Source: Anaeromicrobium sp.
GTDB taxonomy: Bacteria; Bacillota; Clostridia; Peptostreptococcales; Thermotaleaceae
Length of the DNA stretch: 64,000 bases
Direction of reading: 5' to 3'
NCBI RefSeq assembly: GCF_025210435.1
Contig: NZ_JAOART010000032.1
Span: forward strand, 1-64,000
This document shows positions 18,291 through 26,513 of this stretch, piece by piece (position 1 is the first letter of the stretch; every line of letters starts with the position of its first letter). A model generated the notes under the pieces. It was not told the origin of the DNA and ran no database searches. It saw only the letters and a list, made by a program, of their open reading frames with translations. The translations under genes and the position numbers were made by a program.

Positions 18291-19211
18291 TTATATTAAA
18301 TCTTCAAATTTTACAATTTCATCCTTATAATGATGTACAGATTTGCCCAAAGTAGATTGAATTATTTTTTTCACTTCATCTCTCATTACTTGAGAATTGC
18401 ACTCTACTTCCAATTTATTACTTTCAATAAGTATTTTAGCTAATACTTCATTCTCTTCCATTAAATTATATGAAACTTCCTCTTCATCACAAAAATCAAT
18501 AACAAATTTTTCACTTTTATCTATTTCATCCATTAGTTTCTTCCTATCTTGAAACAAATATACACTTTGCCATACATCGTAATCTTCACTTTTTTCCATT
18601 TCCTTTTCTAGTACATCTTCCACAATTGACACATGCTTATACAATACCATGGGATGATTTCTTAAAAAGTCTACCATGTCTGAAAATTCCCTTTTGCTTT
18701 TGTATTCGTCATAATAGGTTTTAATATTTTTTTCAATAACTGTTTTAAACATACTTGGTATATAAATCGTATCTGAACAAGGGATTTTTTCACCCTCTAG
18801 GTCCATTATCCTTACAAATATCAAATCCCTTACCTTAAATTCTTCTTCATCTATATTAATTGATATTTCCTCATTAGTAAATATATCTTTAAAAGTTCCC
18901 ACTTTCTCCTTTAAACTAACTAATTCATATATACTTAAGTATGAATTTAACTTACTTTCTAAATATCCTATCTCTTTTTCATTTAAACTTTTATGATTTT
19001 CTAAAAATTCTTCTATGAAATTCTTTTTATTATCTAATTTATAATTATGTAAAATCCAATCTGTAAAATTCATGATAAAGCTATCACTTACGTTATTTTT
19101 ACTAATTTCTTCGTAAAATAATTTCTTTGACTTTTCCATATGCTCTTTATATTTTTCTTCAGATATAAATTTAAATAATTTTTCTTCAACTCTATCTTTT
19201 ATATTATTCAT
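18291..19211 (-). CDS. Hypothetical cytoplasmic protein, 306 aa
   Basis: I do not recognise this protein. It is highly charged and rich in K/E/D/I, with no membrane segment or signal peptide and long predicted helices (for example the first 60 residues and EKNIKTYYDEYKSKREFSDM). There are no cysteine or histidine clusters and no nucleotide-binding motif. The ATG at 19211 is preceded by AAAGGAG. Composition matches its neighbours. It may be co-transcribed with the downstream DUF4177 gene. Confidence 0.65.
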   Translation of the reverse strand: MNNIKDRVEEKLFKFISEEKYKEHMEKSKKLFYEEISKNNVSDSFIMNFTDWILHNYKLDNKKNFIEEFLENHKSLNEKEIGYLESKLNSYLSIYELVSLKEKVGTFKDIFTNEEISINIDEEEFKVRDLIFVRIMDLEGEKIPCSDTIYIPSMFKTVIEKNIKTYYDEYKSKREFSDMVDFLRNHPMVLYKHVSIVEDVLEKEMEKSEDYDVWQSVYLFQDRKKLMDEIDKSEKFVIDFCDEEEVSYNLMEENEVLAKILIESNKLEVECNSQVMRDEVKKIIQSTLGKSVHHYKDEIVKFEDLI

Positions 19212-19295
19212 AATTATTTCTCTCCTTTTATTAACCTGTTCCTTCTAAATATATAACAGATTATAATATTTTACAATGAACTTATTTAATAATTA

Positions 19296-19321
19296 TGGGA
19301 CCATCCTATGGGTCCCATAAT
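19296..19321 (-). terminator. Hairpin after the 198-aa gene
   Basis: TTATGGGACC/GGTCCCATAA with a short loop forms a strong stem 20 bp after the stop at 19342, but the following minus-strand sequence is only moderately T-rich (ATTATTAAAT). Confidence 0.55.
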
Positions 19322-19341
19322 CAATAACCTATTTTCTTACT

Positions 19342-19938
19342 TTATAATATTCTTTCATTTTCTTCTAATCTAAGTAAATAGAAAAATGCTGGAGCCCTTT
19401 TATAAAATTTCTCTAAATTCAATTCTTCCCTTTTTTCTAGTGAATATATTTTTCTAAAAATGCTACATATATCCTTTTCTTTCAAATTAGAAAAATCAAC
19501 CTCTGAAAATTTTTTATACAATAGACTAGCCAATTCATCATCTACCTTAAATAAATCATATTCACTACTTTTAAATATATTTCGTATTTTGTTATTCTTA
19601 TCTTCTTGTAGATCCATTATGGCCACATTATAGAGTAAACTAAACCTTTCAGATATATTCTTTACAAACTCTTTCCATTTACCAAAACCATTTTTATTCA
19701 TTTTTACATAAGTTAATTTATTATCCTCTAGATATCTTAACATAATTATTTTGGCACAATAATTATAACAGGACTTATATAAAAATAATCTACTCCACTT
19801 TTCTTCTTCTATATTTAGATTCAATCTACTATCTATTCTAATTTTTTTTATCATTCCTCTATTTTCGTATTCATATTTAGTTATGAATAAATCTATAAAC
19901 TCTTTTATTCCTTCATATATTTTTTCCACTAAGTTCAT
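19342..19938 (-). CDS. Protein resembling the N-terminal part of adenine methyltransferases
   Basis: The 198-residue product resembles the region before the catalytic core of large Eco57I/PglX-type DNA methylases. LYKSCYNYCAKIIMLRYLED matches the helical stretch usually reading like a LLFLRYLED segment, and DLFKVDDELASLLYKKFSEVDFSNLKEKDICSIFRKI with SLEKREELNLEKFYKRAPAFFYLLRL parallels the segment leading to the usual GQFYTP motif. Here FYTP has become FYKR and the protein stops soon after, with no SAM or NPPY motif. I infer a truncated relic or a repurposed domain. The start at 19938 is chosen for AGGAGGAG 7 bp upstream. It lies 3 kb from the full methyltransferase at 14232. Confidence 0.5.
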   Translation of the reverse strand: MNLVEKIYEGIKEFIDLFITKYEYENRGMIKKIRIDSRLNLNIEEEKWSRLFLYKSCYNYCAKIIMLRYLEDNKLTYVKMNKNGFGKWKEFVKNISERFSLLYNVAIMDLQEDKNNKIRNIFKSSEYDLFKVDDELASLLYKKFSEVDFSNLKEKDICSIFRKIYSLEKREELNLEKFYKRAPAFFYLLRLEENERIL

Positions 19939-20045
19939 GTAAAAACTCCTCCTCATAAGAATACCTCTTAATTTATTTTATTCAGCATGTCTAAATTTGT
20001 GTTTTTCTCAATGATTAGTACATATAATTTATGAGAGGTGATTTT

Positions 20046-20963
20046 ATGTTATATCGCATATTTATTTTTCTAATAATAATATGTTTTTCATTTTTTTTAA
20101 TAGGTTTGTACATGATACCTACTTCTAACCCTTATATTTCCACTTTCAAATCTTATATTGTAGATGATTTAAAAATCTCTATGGATACGGTAGATAATTA
20201 TAATTCAAATGATATTAATATGAAAAATGACAGTAGAAAAAAGATCATAAACACGACCCTAAAAAATTTAAACTACTCAAAATGGCTTCCCTATGAAGAA
20301 TACATAGAATTAAAATTATATGAGAACAAGGTTGTTCCAAATAACTCAAATCTAATAGTAGTTTTAAATCTATCTAAAGATGTAAGTGTTATGGCTATTT
20401 ACAATAAAGTTAATGGTGAATATGTTTATATGTACAGTATTGAGGATATACTCCCTGTAAAAGGTCTAGAATTCAGACCATACCCCCATAGGGATTATAA
20501 TCTAATTATTAGTCATCAAAAACTTGATGAACGCCTAGGCGCCTTTTACTATGATGAATTTTTAGAACTTTGGGGATTTAATGATGGTAGTTTCAAAGAA
20601 TTGTTTAGAAAAACCACCTATTCAGAGGAAATATACAATTTAAATTGGGTAGATCCAGATGAACCTAAGAATAAATGGAAAAAAAATATTAAAGTTAGTT
20701 TTGTAGATTTCCCTTCTGACAAAAGTATCACAACTAGAACTACTATAGAATCTTATCTGGCCCTTAGTGATGTATTTCCCTCTTCAGACAAATTTGAATT
20801 TTTAGGAAAAAGTTCCTCAACAGAAAATTATATTTGGGATGAAAACTCAAATAAATATATATCAACTGACAAAAAAACATCTACTCTCCTTTTACCAGTA
20901 GATTTTTTTGGTGAATTTTCATCAATAAATGACGAAAATTATAAAATAGTTAATACTAATTAA
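20046..20963 (+). CDS. Membrane-anchored or secreted protein of unknown function
   Basis: I do not recognise this 305-residue protein. A single hydrophobic N-terminal helix (IFIFLIIICFSFFLIGLYMI) acts as anchor or signal peptide, and the rest (about 280 residues) is outside the membrane, rich in aromatic residues, D and N, and likely beta-rich. There is no lipobox cysteine or catalytic motif I can name. The start ATG at 20046 has GAGAGGTGAT upstream. It is divergent from the 198-aa gene and followed by an AlaX-type gene 120 bp on. Confidence 0.65.
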   Translation: MLYRIFIFLIIICFSFFLIGLYMIPTSNPYISTFKSYIVDDLKISMDTVDNYNSNDINMKNDSRKKIINTTLKNLNYSKWLPYEEYIELKLYENKVVPNNSNLIVVLNLSKDVSVMAIYNKVNGEYVYMYSIEDILPVKGLEFRPYPHRDYNLIISHQKLDERLGAFYYDEFLELWGFNDGSFKELFRKTTYSEEIYNLNWVDPDEPKNKWKKNIKVSFVDFPSDKSITTRTTIESYLALSDVFPSSDKFEFLGKSSSTENYIWDENSNKYISTDKKTSTLLLPVDFFGEFSSINDENYKIVNTN

Positions 20964-21012
20964 CAGGATATTCTATTTTATTATAGAATTCATAATTATT
21001 CGAGAAAAATTA

Positions 21013-21060
21013 TAGATTAGGGTTACAAGGTGAACATTTAAAACTTTTAACTCTAATCTA
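21013..21060 (+). promoter_or_regulatory. Inverted repeat upstream of the AlaX gene
   Basis: TAGATTAGGGTTA (21013-21025) and TAACTCTAATCTA (21048-21060) are inverted copies with one G-T wobble. They lie just before the AGGAG of the next gene. There is no U-run, so an operator or a translation-controlling leader hairpin is more likely than a terminator. Confidence 0.4.
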
Positions 21061-21086
21061 ATAAACTTTCAATAGGAGTGATAACT

Positions 21087-22280
21087 TTGTGTAAAAAACT
21101 ATATTACGAAAATACATATTTAAAAAACTTTACTGCTAATATTGTGGAAATTAAAGAAGAAAAGGACTCTTTTCACCTAGTATTAGACAAAACGGCCTTT
21201 TATCCAGAGGGAGGTGGACAACCTTCTGATATGGGATTTATTGAAGGTGTGTCAGTAAACTATGTGTATACACAAAAGGATAAAGTATATCATGTTGTGG
21301 ATAGTTTACCATCAAAAAAAGATGAATTAAACTGTTCTATAGACTGGTCTAGAAGATTCGACTTTATGCAACAGCATACAGGTCAACATATTCTATCTGC
21401 ATGTGTAGACAAATTATACGGCGGTAAAACTGTGGGTTTTCATTTGAGTAAAGATTACACTACCATAGACGTTACTACTCAAAACTTAAAAGATAAACAT
21501 ATACAAAGAATAGAACAACTGGCCAACGAAATAGTTTTTGCCAATTTAACCATAAATCAATTTTATCCTGATTCAGATACCTTAAAAGAGTTACCCCTTA
21601 GAAAAACCCCTTCTGTAGATGAAGATATTCGTGTAGTTAGTATTGATTCTTTTGATCATTCCCCTTGTGGTGGTACTCATGTTGATAGAACTGGTGAAGT
21701 TGGATTAATAAAAATAAAAACCTATGAAAAGACACGAGGAAAAACGAGGCTAGAATTTGTTTGTGGTAATAGGGCCTATAATGACTATCTTATTAAAAAC
21801 AATCAAATAAACAGTCTTTCTACCCTTTTATCAATAAAGGATTCTCAAGTATATGAGGCTGTGGAGAGAATATATAATGTGAATAATTCTAATAAAAAAG
21901 AAATAAATAAACTTCAATCTGAATTAATATTTTACGAAGGAGAAAAATTATATAATGAATGTATTTCCAAAGGAAATTATAAAATATTAAAGAAAACCTT
22001 TGAAGATAGGGATTTTCAAAACCTCCGTACACTAGCACTTAATTTATGTTCTAAGGCTGATGTAATAGCCCTATTGGGAACTAAAAAGGACAAAGCACAA
22101 TTTATCCTTGCTGCCTCTAAAAATATTTCTAACATTAACATGAAGGACATAGTGAATAATTTGAGAAGTAAAATGACTATAAATGGCGGAGGAAACAATC
22201 ATATTTGCCAAGGTGGAGTTAATTCCACAGATGATTTAGAACTGCTTTTATCCCTTTCCTATGATGAAATAATATCATAA
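21087..22280 (+). CDS. Alanyl-tRNA editing protein, long AlaX type
   Basis: The protein (397 aa) deacylates mischarged Ser- or Gly-tRNA(Ala). It resembles the editing part of alanyl-tRNA synthetase: an N-terminal beta-barrel with FYPEGGGQPSD, then the zinc site formed by HTGQH near residue 95 and CGGTHVDRTGE near 190, and a C-terminal DHHA1-like domain with INGGGNNHICQGGV. It lacks the aminoacylation domain, so it is not AlaS. I prefer the TTG start at 21087, with AGGAG 8 bp upstream; the GTG at 21078 overlaps that site. It appears to be a single-gene unit. Confidence 0.92.
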   Translation: MCKKLYYENTYLKNFTANIVEIKEEKDSFHLVLDKTAFYPEGGGQPSDMGFIEGVSVNYVYTQKDKVYHVVDSLPSKKDELNCSIDWSRRFDFMQQHTGQHILSACVDKLYGGKTVGFHLSKDYTTIDVTTQNLKDKHIQRIEQLANEIVFANLTINQFYPDSDTLKELPLRKTPSVDEDIRVVSIDSFDHSPCGGTHVDRTGEVGLIKIKTYEKTRGKTRLEFVCGNRAYNDYLIKNNQINSLSTLLSIKDSQVYEAVERIYNVNNSNKKEINKLQSELIFYEGEKLYNECISKGNYKILKKTFEDRDFQNLRTLALNLCSKADVIALLGTKKDKAQFILAASKNISNINMKDIVNNLRSKMTINGGGNNHICQGGVNSTDDLELLLSLSYDEIIS

Positions 22281-22330
22281 GGAATAACCAGTGGAATGAC
22301 TAATTTATTTTTTGAATATGCCTAAGGCAT
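22280..22330 (+). repeat. Family B repeat, right-end fragment
   Basis: The sequence GGAATAACCAGTGGAATGACTAATTTATTTTTTGAATATGCCT matches the right half of the full family B copy at 30044-30202, and is followed at once by AAGGCATAT. It gives the uninterrupted version (GACTAATTTATT) of the site where family A copy 4 inserted at 57633. Confidence 0.65.
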
Positions 22331-22342
22331 ATAAAATTAAAA

Positions 22343-22380
22343 AAGACATAATAAAGGTAGTATTACCCTTATTATGTCTT
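22343..22380 (-). terminator. Terminator of the cold-shock gene (bidirectional)
   Basis: The arms AAGACATAATAAGGGTA and TACCTTTATTATGTCTT pair over about 16 bp and are followed by T-runs on the minus strand. It lies between the convergent AlaX and cold-shock genes. Confidence 0.8.
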
Positions 22381-22398
22381 ATTATTTTTTCATTTTAA

Positions 22399-22599
22399 TT
22401 AAAGTTTAATTACGTTTGCAGCTTGAGGTCCTTTTTGTCCTTCAACTACTTCGAATTCTACTTCTTGACCTTCTTCTAAGCTCTTATATCCATCAGTTTG
22501 AATAGCTGAGAAATGTACGAATACATCGTCTTCTCCTTCTACTGAGATAAATCCAAATCCTTTTTCAGCGTTAAACCATTTTACAATACCTTTTTTCAT
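22399..22599 (-). CDS. Cold-shock protein (Csp family)
   Basis: This 66-residue OB-fold RNA chaperone has both RNA-binding motifs, KGFGFI and VFVHFSAI, and the usual [15 protein letters not shown] opening and [10 protein letters not shown] ending. The start at 22599 has AGGAGG 7 bp upstream; a more distal in-frame start would add seven residues not found in the family. The long leader of about 140 bases between promoter and start is typical of cold-inducible csp mRNAs. It stands alone. Confidence 0.97.
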   Translation of the reverse strand: MKKGIVKWFNAEKGFGFISVEGEDDVFVHFSAIQTDGYKSLEEGQEVEFEVVEGQKGPQAANVIKL

Positions 22600-22755
22600 G
22601 TTGCTTCCTCCTAAAATCAATAATTAAAAGACGACCCCTATACAAACATCGAAAAGATAACTCAAGAGCCTTTTTCTTGATTCCCTATTCTTAATCTTTG
22701 TTCCTTTGGAAAAGTAACTAGACTTTTCAGTATAGTTAAATCACCTTTCTTGTTA

Positions 22756-22784
22756 ACAATACTATAAGTTTAGATTGTTGTCAA
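22756..22784 (-). promoter_or_regulatory. Promoter of the cold-shock gene
   Basis: On the minus strand TTGACA (22779-22784), 17 bp, TATTGT (22756-22761) forms a SigA-type promoter. Transcription from it would produce a 5' leader of roughly 150 bases, as in other csp genes. Confidence 0.75.
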
Positions 22785-22799
22785 CCACTAACAAGAATT

Positions 22800-23603
22800 C
22801 TACTTTCCTTTGTACTTTAGTATGTCTTTTATTATTATATCCTTTAGCATATCTATTTTTTTAAAATCCACATTAGAAACGTAAAATTCTTCTAATCGAT
22901 CATGTTTTTCTTTAGCTTTTTCTATACATTTAATACCTTTATTTAAAAGACTTCCTATTAGTTCATTATCTTCTTTAATCTTTCCATCTTCATCCTTCAA
23001 TATTTTTTTATCCATGTAAATCATAATATCAATTTTCTTAAAATGATTTTCCTTATATTTAATATGGGAAGTCATGGCAATATTTAGTTTTGGTATTATG
23101 ATCGTTTCTATCCTTTTTTCATCTAAGGGCTCATGATACACTTCCACATCATAGGATTTTCCTATGGCTTCTCCTACTATTTTTTCCATGAAGTATGAAG
23201 ATTTATTCACACTTTTACTATTTATATAATATATTTTATGTTTATTTTCTATTATAGTATTGTAATAATCTATTAATCCCTTAGGACTTAATGCACTTCC
23301 AAATAAATGTCTAATCTTGCCCATCTGGCCATTCCCATTTTTATCTTTTAATATTTCATTTTTAATAAGTTCAATTTCCTCTAATAATTTAAATTCATCA
23401 GTAGATTTGTCATAGATATATTCTAGATCATCCCTTAATATTTTAGCAGCTTTAAAAAACTTGTAGGCTCTTTTAAAGCTCTCCCCAATAAATTTAGTCA
23501 TTTTAATAATTTCTTCTTTACTTTCTTCTAACTTATTACGATTCCAAAACTCTCCGAAATTTAAAATTTCGTCGTATGCACCAGGATATATGGGGTCAAC
23601 AAC
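22800..23603 (-). pseudogene. C-terminal part of an interrupted P-loop NTPase gene
   Basis: This open frame of 267 codons is the C-terminal part of a conserved P-loop NTPase-type protein of unknown function (PRK06851-like). It reads VVDPIYPGAYDEILNFGEFW immediately after the junction, then SFKRAYKFFKAAKILRDDLEYIYD, KIRHLFGSALSPKGLIDYYN and a second domain with IPKLNIAMTSH. It has no start codon at its true beginning: an in-frame TAG lies about eight codons upstream inside the inserted DNA, and the first ATG is at 23501. The missing N-terminus is at 36817-37101. Rejoining the two at CATG gives one frame of about 362 residues, the normal family size. Unless the insert is excised this half is probably silent. 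Confidence 0.9.
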
Positions 23604-23633
23604 ATGACCTGATGTATCTTTAAACTAATTCTT

Positions 23634-23848
23634 ATTTCTTAAAATTTCTTTAAGATAAATATTTTTTCCAAAAAGTAGTAATTTAAACTACCCTTAGTGC
23701 ATATTATTGAAAATGTGAACTGAAAGAGTTAGCTAAATTTTATTAATGATTCTTTTATTTCTTAATATTTTTTAAGAAATTATTTTTTTAAAATTAGTAA
23801 TTTAAATTGACTCTTGAGCATATTATTCAAAATGTGAGTAAAAAAGCA
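23634..23848 (+). repeat. Two imperfect direct repeats before phaJ
   Basis: A unit of about 92 bp occurs twice, at about 23634-23725 and 23757-23848. Shared pieces, in order, are ATTTCTTAA, TTTAAGA, AGTAATTTAAA, GCATATTATT and AAAATGTGA. It fills the non-coding stretch between the left border of the element and phaJ, so it may be a duplicated promoter or regulator-binding region for the PHA operon. I could not fix a confident -35/-10 pair. Confidence 0.6.
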
Positions 23849-23888
23849 ATTTAAAAATTTATCCATCATTATAAAGGAGGACGCACAA

Positions 23889-24305
23889 TTGATAAAAGAC
23901 ATAAAATATGAAGAGATAACCATAGGACTTAATGATAGCTTAACTAAAACTATTTCAGAGGATGACATTTCCACTTTTGCACAAGTATCAGGTGATTTTA
24001 ACCCAATACATCTAGATGAAGATTTCGCATCTAAAAGTATCTTTAAGAAAAAAATTGCCCATGGGATGTTGACTAGTTCTTTAATTTCATCTGTACTGGG
24101 TACTAAATTGCCAGGGGCTAATACCCTTTATTTGTCTCAAACCTTAAAGTTTTTAGCACCGGTTTATATTAACGATACTATCACTGCCACCGTTACTGTT
24201 GTTGACAAAAGAGAAGACAAGCGACTTTTAACACTAGAAACTAATATATTTAAATCAGATGGTACTAAAGTAGTAAGCGGCAGTGCCGTAGTAAAAAAAA
24301 TGTGA
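23889..24305 (+). CDS. phaJ: (R)-specific enoyl-CoA hydratase, MaoC-like (PhaJ)
   Basis: PhaJ hydrates trans-2-enoyl-CoA to (R)-3-hydroxyacyl-CoA, the monomer for polyhydroxyalkanoate synthesis. The 138-residue protein is a single hot-dog fold with the catalytic motif SGDFNPIHLDEDFA, giving Asp36 and His41 as the expected catalytic pair. The length matches bacterial PhaJ. It starts with TTG; AAAGGAGG is 8 bp upstream. It is followed by phaE and phaC with gaps of 21 and 28 bp, clearly one operon. A general MaoC role is possible, but the phaEC context supports monomer supply. Confidence 0.9.
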   Translation: MIKDIKYEEITIGLNDSLTKTISEDDISTFAQVSGDFNPIHLDEDFASKSIFKKKIAHGMLTSSLISSVLGTKLPGANTLYLSQTLKFLAPVYINDTITATVTVVDKREDKRLLTLETNIFKSDGTKVVSGSAVVKKM

Positions 24306-24326
24306 ACATTACAAAGGGGGATTCTC

Positions 24327-25382
24327 ATGTATACACAAAAACACTATGAAAATTTTATGGAAAATGTATTTGACTCTCAAAAGAAAATATTTGACATGTG
24401 GAAAAATGCTGTAGCACCTTCTGTTACAGAAAAAGAAATTTCAAAAGATCCTAATTTTATTGATTCTTCTTTAGAAATGATGAATAAATGGAACGAAGTT
24501 AACTCTAAGTTCTTTGAAAATATGATGGGATTTTCCAAAGAGAATCCAGTTTATAGCACTTATGACAAAGTATTCTCAAATATTAACTCCTATGGCACTT
24601 TATTTAATATGTGGAAAGATTTTCAGGATAAGACCATGGGTACTAATCCATTTGATATGAATTCTTTCATGGATTCTTGGAAAAAGGAATATTTAGATAT
24701 GGTAGGTACTACTTTTTCTCCCGTATTACCACAAAAAGTTCAAAAACTTTATAGGGATAGTATAGATATTTACAAGTCACACATGGCTAATGCTAATAAC
24801 TTCTTTAAGCCTTGGACTGACAGTTCTGCCCCACTTAATGAACTTTACACAAAAACTCTTATGGGTGATGCCAACTCCTTTGTGGAGTTTACAAGACTTT
24901 GGAAAGAGAACTATGAAAGAAGCTTTGGCAAGTTCTTTGATATGCCTACTCTAGGTCTTAATCGCAATTATTTTGAAGTAAATCTAAAAAGTATGGAATC
25001 TTATATTAACTACATTAATACTACAAATGAATTTACTTCTACCTTATACAAAGTAGCCTATGAAACAATGGAGAATATCGTCTCTGAATCTTTAAATATA
25101 ATTAAAGAAAATAAGGAGCCACAATCCTTTAGAGAATTTTATGAATACTGGTGGAGAAAAAACGAAGAAGCCTATAATAACTTATTTAATACGGACGATT
25201 TTGCTAAATTATTAGCCCATGTAGTAGATTCAGGAGCTACCTTTAAAAAGGATTTCGATAATCTGTTAGAACAACAATTTAGCTTTTTACCATTTCCATT
25301 AAAAAGTGACTTAAATAGTTTATATAAAACTGTTTACGACTTGAAAAAGCAAGTAAGAGAGTTATCTAAGAAAATAGATTAA
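24327..25382 (+). CDS. phaE: Class III PHA synthase subunit PhaE
   Basis: PhaE is the non-catalytic partner needed for activity of class III PHA synthase. The 351-residue protein is helical and rich in W/F/Y/M with no enzyme motif, and ends with the family's recognisable segment LPFPLKSDLNSLYKTVYDLKKQVREL, which forms the coiled-coil end. FREFYEYWWRKNEEAYNNLF near residue 270 also fits the family. It sits between phaJ and phaC in one operon. Confidence 0.88.
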   Translation: MYTQKHYENFMENVFDSQKKIFDMWKNAVAPSVTEKEISKDPNFIDSSLEMMNKWNEVNSKFFENMMGFSKENPVYSTYDKVFSNINSYGTLFNMWKDFQDKTMGTNPFDMNSFMDSWKKEYLDMVGTTFSPVLPQKVQKLYRDSIDIYKSHMANANNFFKPWTDSSAPLNELYTKTLMGDANSFVEFTRLWKENYERSFGKFFDMPTLGLNRNYFEVNLKSMESYINYINTTNEFTSTLYKVAYETMENIVSESLNIIKENKEPQSFREFYEYWWRKNEEAYNNLFNTDDFAKLLAHVVDSGATFKKDFDNLLEQQFSFLPFPLKSDLNSLYKTVYDLKKQVRELSKKID

Positions 25383-25410
25383 TAACTTAGGAAAATTAGG
25401 AGGTCAAAGT

Positions 25411-26478
25411 ATGTTCCCTTATTTAAATATAGACATGGAGAAATCTATTGATGAATTTATTGAAATAAACAAAAAACTATCAAAGGGTGTAAAATACATG
25501 ATGGACATAAAAGATCTAGAATCTGATTCTACACCTAAAGATATATCTTATACAGAAGATAAAATGAAGTTATATCATTATAAACCTCAGGGTAAGCAGG
25601 TTAGTAAAACACCCACATTAATAGTTTACGCTCTAGTAAATCGCCAATATATGATGGATATTCAACCTGACAGAAGTGTCATTAAGAAACTTCTTCAAAG
25701 TGGATTAGATCTATACATTATAGATTGGGGATATCCAAAACAAGAGGATATGTATCTAACTATGGACGATTATATTAATGGATACATTAATAATGCAGTA
25801 GATCATATATTAAAAACTAATAATGTGGATAAAGTAAATCTTATGGGCATTTGTCAGGGAGGTACCTTCTCTAGTATTTATTCTGCCTTATATCCAGAAA
25901 AAGTTAAAAATTTAGTTACCATGGTAACTCCTATAGATTTTGATGTGGATGAAGGCCTACTTTTTAAGTGGGGAAAACACTTAAACATAGATAATATGGT
26001 AGATGCCTATGGCGTATTACCAGGAGACATGATGAATAGTGGCTATTTAATGTTAAAGCCATTCCAATTGATGTTAGACAAATATGTAAATCTTGTAGAT
26101 AATATTCATAAACCTGATATTATGACTAATTTCATAAGAATGGAAAAATGGATATTTGATAGCCCTGGCCAAGTTGGAGAAACCTTAAGACAATTTGTCA
26201 ATGACCTTTATAAGGATAATAAATTGGTAAAGGGTACACTAGAAATTGGAGATAAAAAAGTTGACCTTAAAAATATAACCATGCCCCTTTTAAATATTTA
26301 CGCTGAGTACGATCATTTGGTCCCACCTAGTTCTAGTTCAGCATTAAATGATTTAGTTTCAAGTACAGATAAGGAACTGGCTTCTTTCTCTGTAGGGCAT
26401 ATAGGCATGTACGTTAGTTCCAAATCGCAAAAGGAAATTGCTCCCAAATTAGCTAACTGGTTATTAGAAAGGGAATAA
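25411..26478 (+). CDS. phaC: Class III polyhydroxyalkanoate synthase subunit PhaC
   Basis: PhaC polymerises (R)-3-hydroxyacyl-CoA into storage polyester on granules. The 355-residue length is typical of class III synthases. The lipase-like box GICQGG gives catalytic Cys148; Asp301 in EYDHLVPP and His330 in SVGHIGMY complete the triad, all close to the positions known for the Allochromatium enzyme. AGGAGG precedes the ATG. It is last in the phaJ-phaE-phaC operon and shares a terminator with the convergent recombinase gene. No PHA depolymerase, phasin, beta-ketothiolase or acetoacetyl-CoA reductase is in the window, so PhaJ may be the monomer source. Confidence 0.95.
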   Translation: MFPYLNIDMEKSIDEFIEINKKLSKGVKYMMDIKDLESDSTPKDISYTEDKMKLYHYKPQGKQVSKTPTLIVYALVNRQYMMDIQPDRSVIKKLLQSGLDLYIIDWGYPKQEDMYLTMDDYINGYINNAVDHILKTNNVDKVNLMGICQGGTFSSIYSALYPEKVKNLVTMVTPIDFDVDEGLLFKWGKHLNIDNMVDAYGVLPGDMMNSGYLMLKPFQLMLDKYVNLVDNIHKPDIMTNFIRMEKWIFDSPGQVGETLRQFVNDLYKDNKLVKGTLEIGDKKVDLKNITMPLLNIYAEYDHLVPPSSSSALNDLVSSTDKELASFSVGHIGMYVSSKSQKEIAPKLANWLLERE

Positions 26479-26479
26479 G

Positions 26480-26513
26480 TTTAAAGGGCTATGAAAATTC
26501 ATAGCCCTTTAAA
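26480..26513. terminator. Bidirectional terminator between phaC and recombinase
   Basis: Perfect 16-bp arms (TTTAAAGGGCTATGAA/TTCATAGCCCTTTAAA) flank a 2-base loop. The right arm overlaps the recombinase stop codon. It can stop transcription from both convergent genes. Confidence 0.85.
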
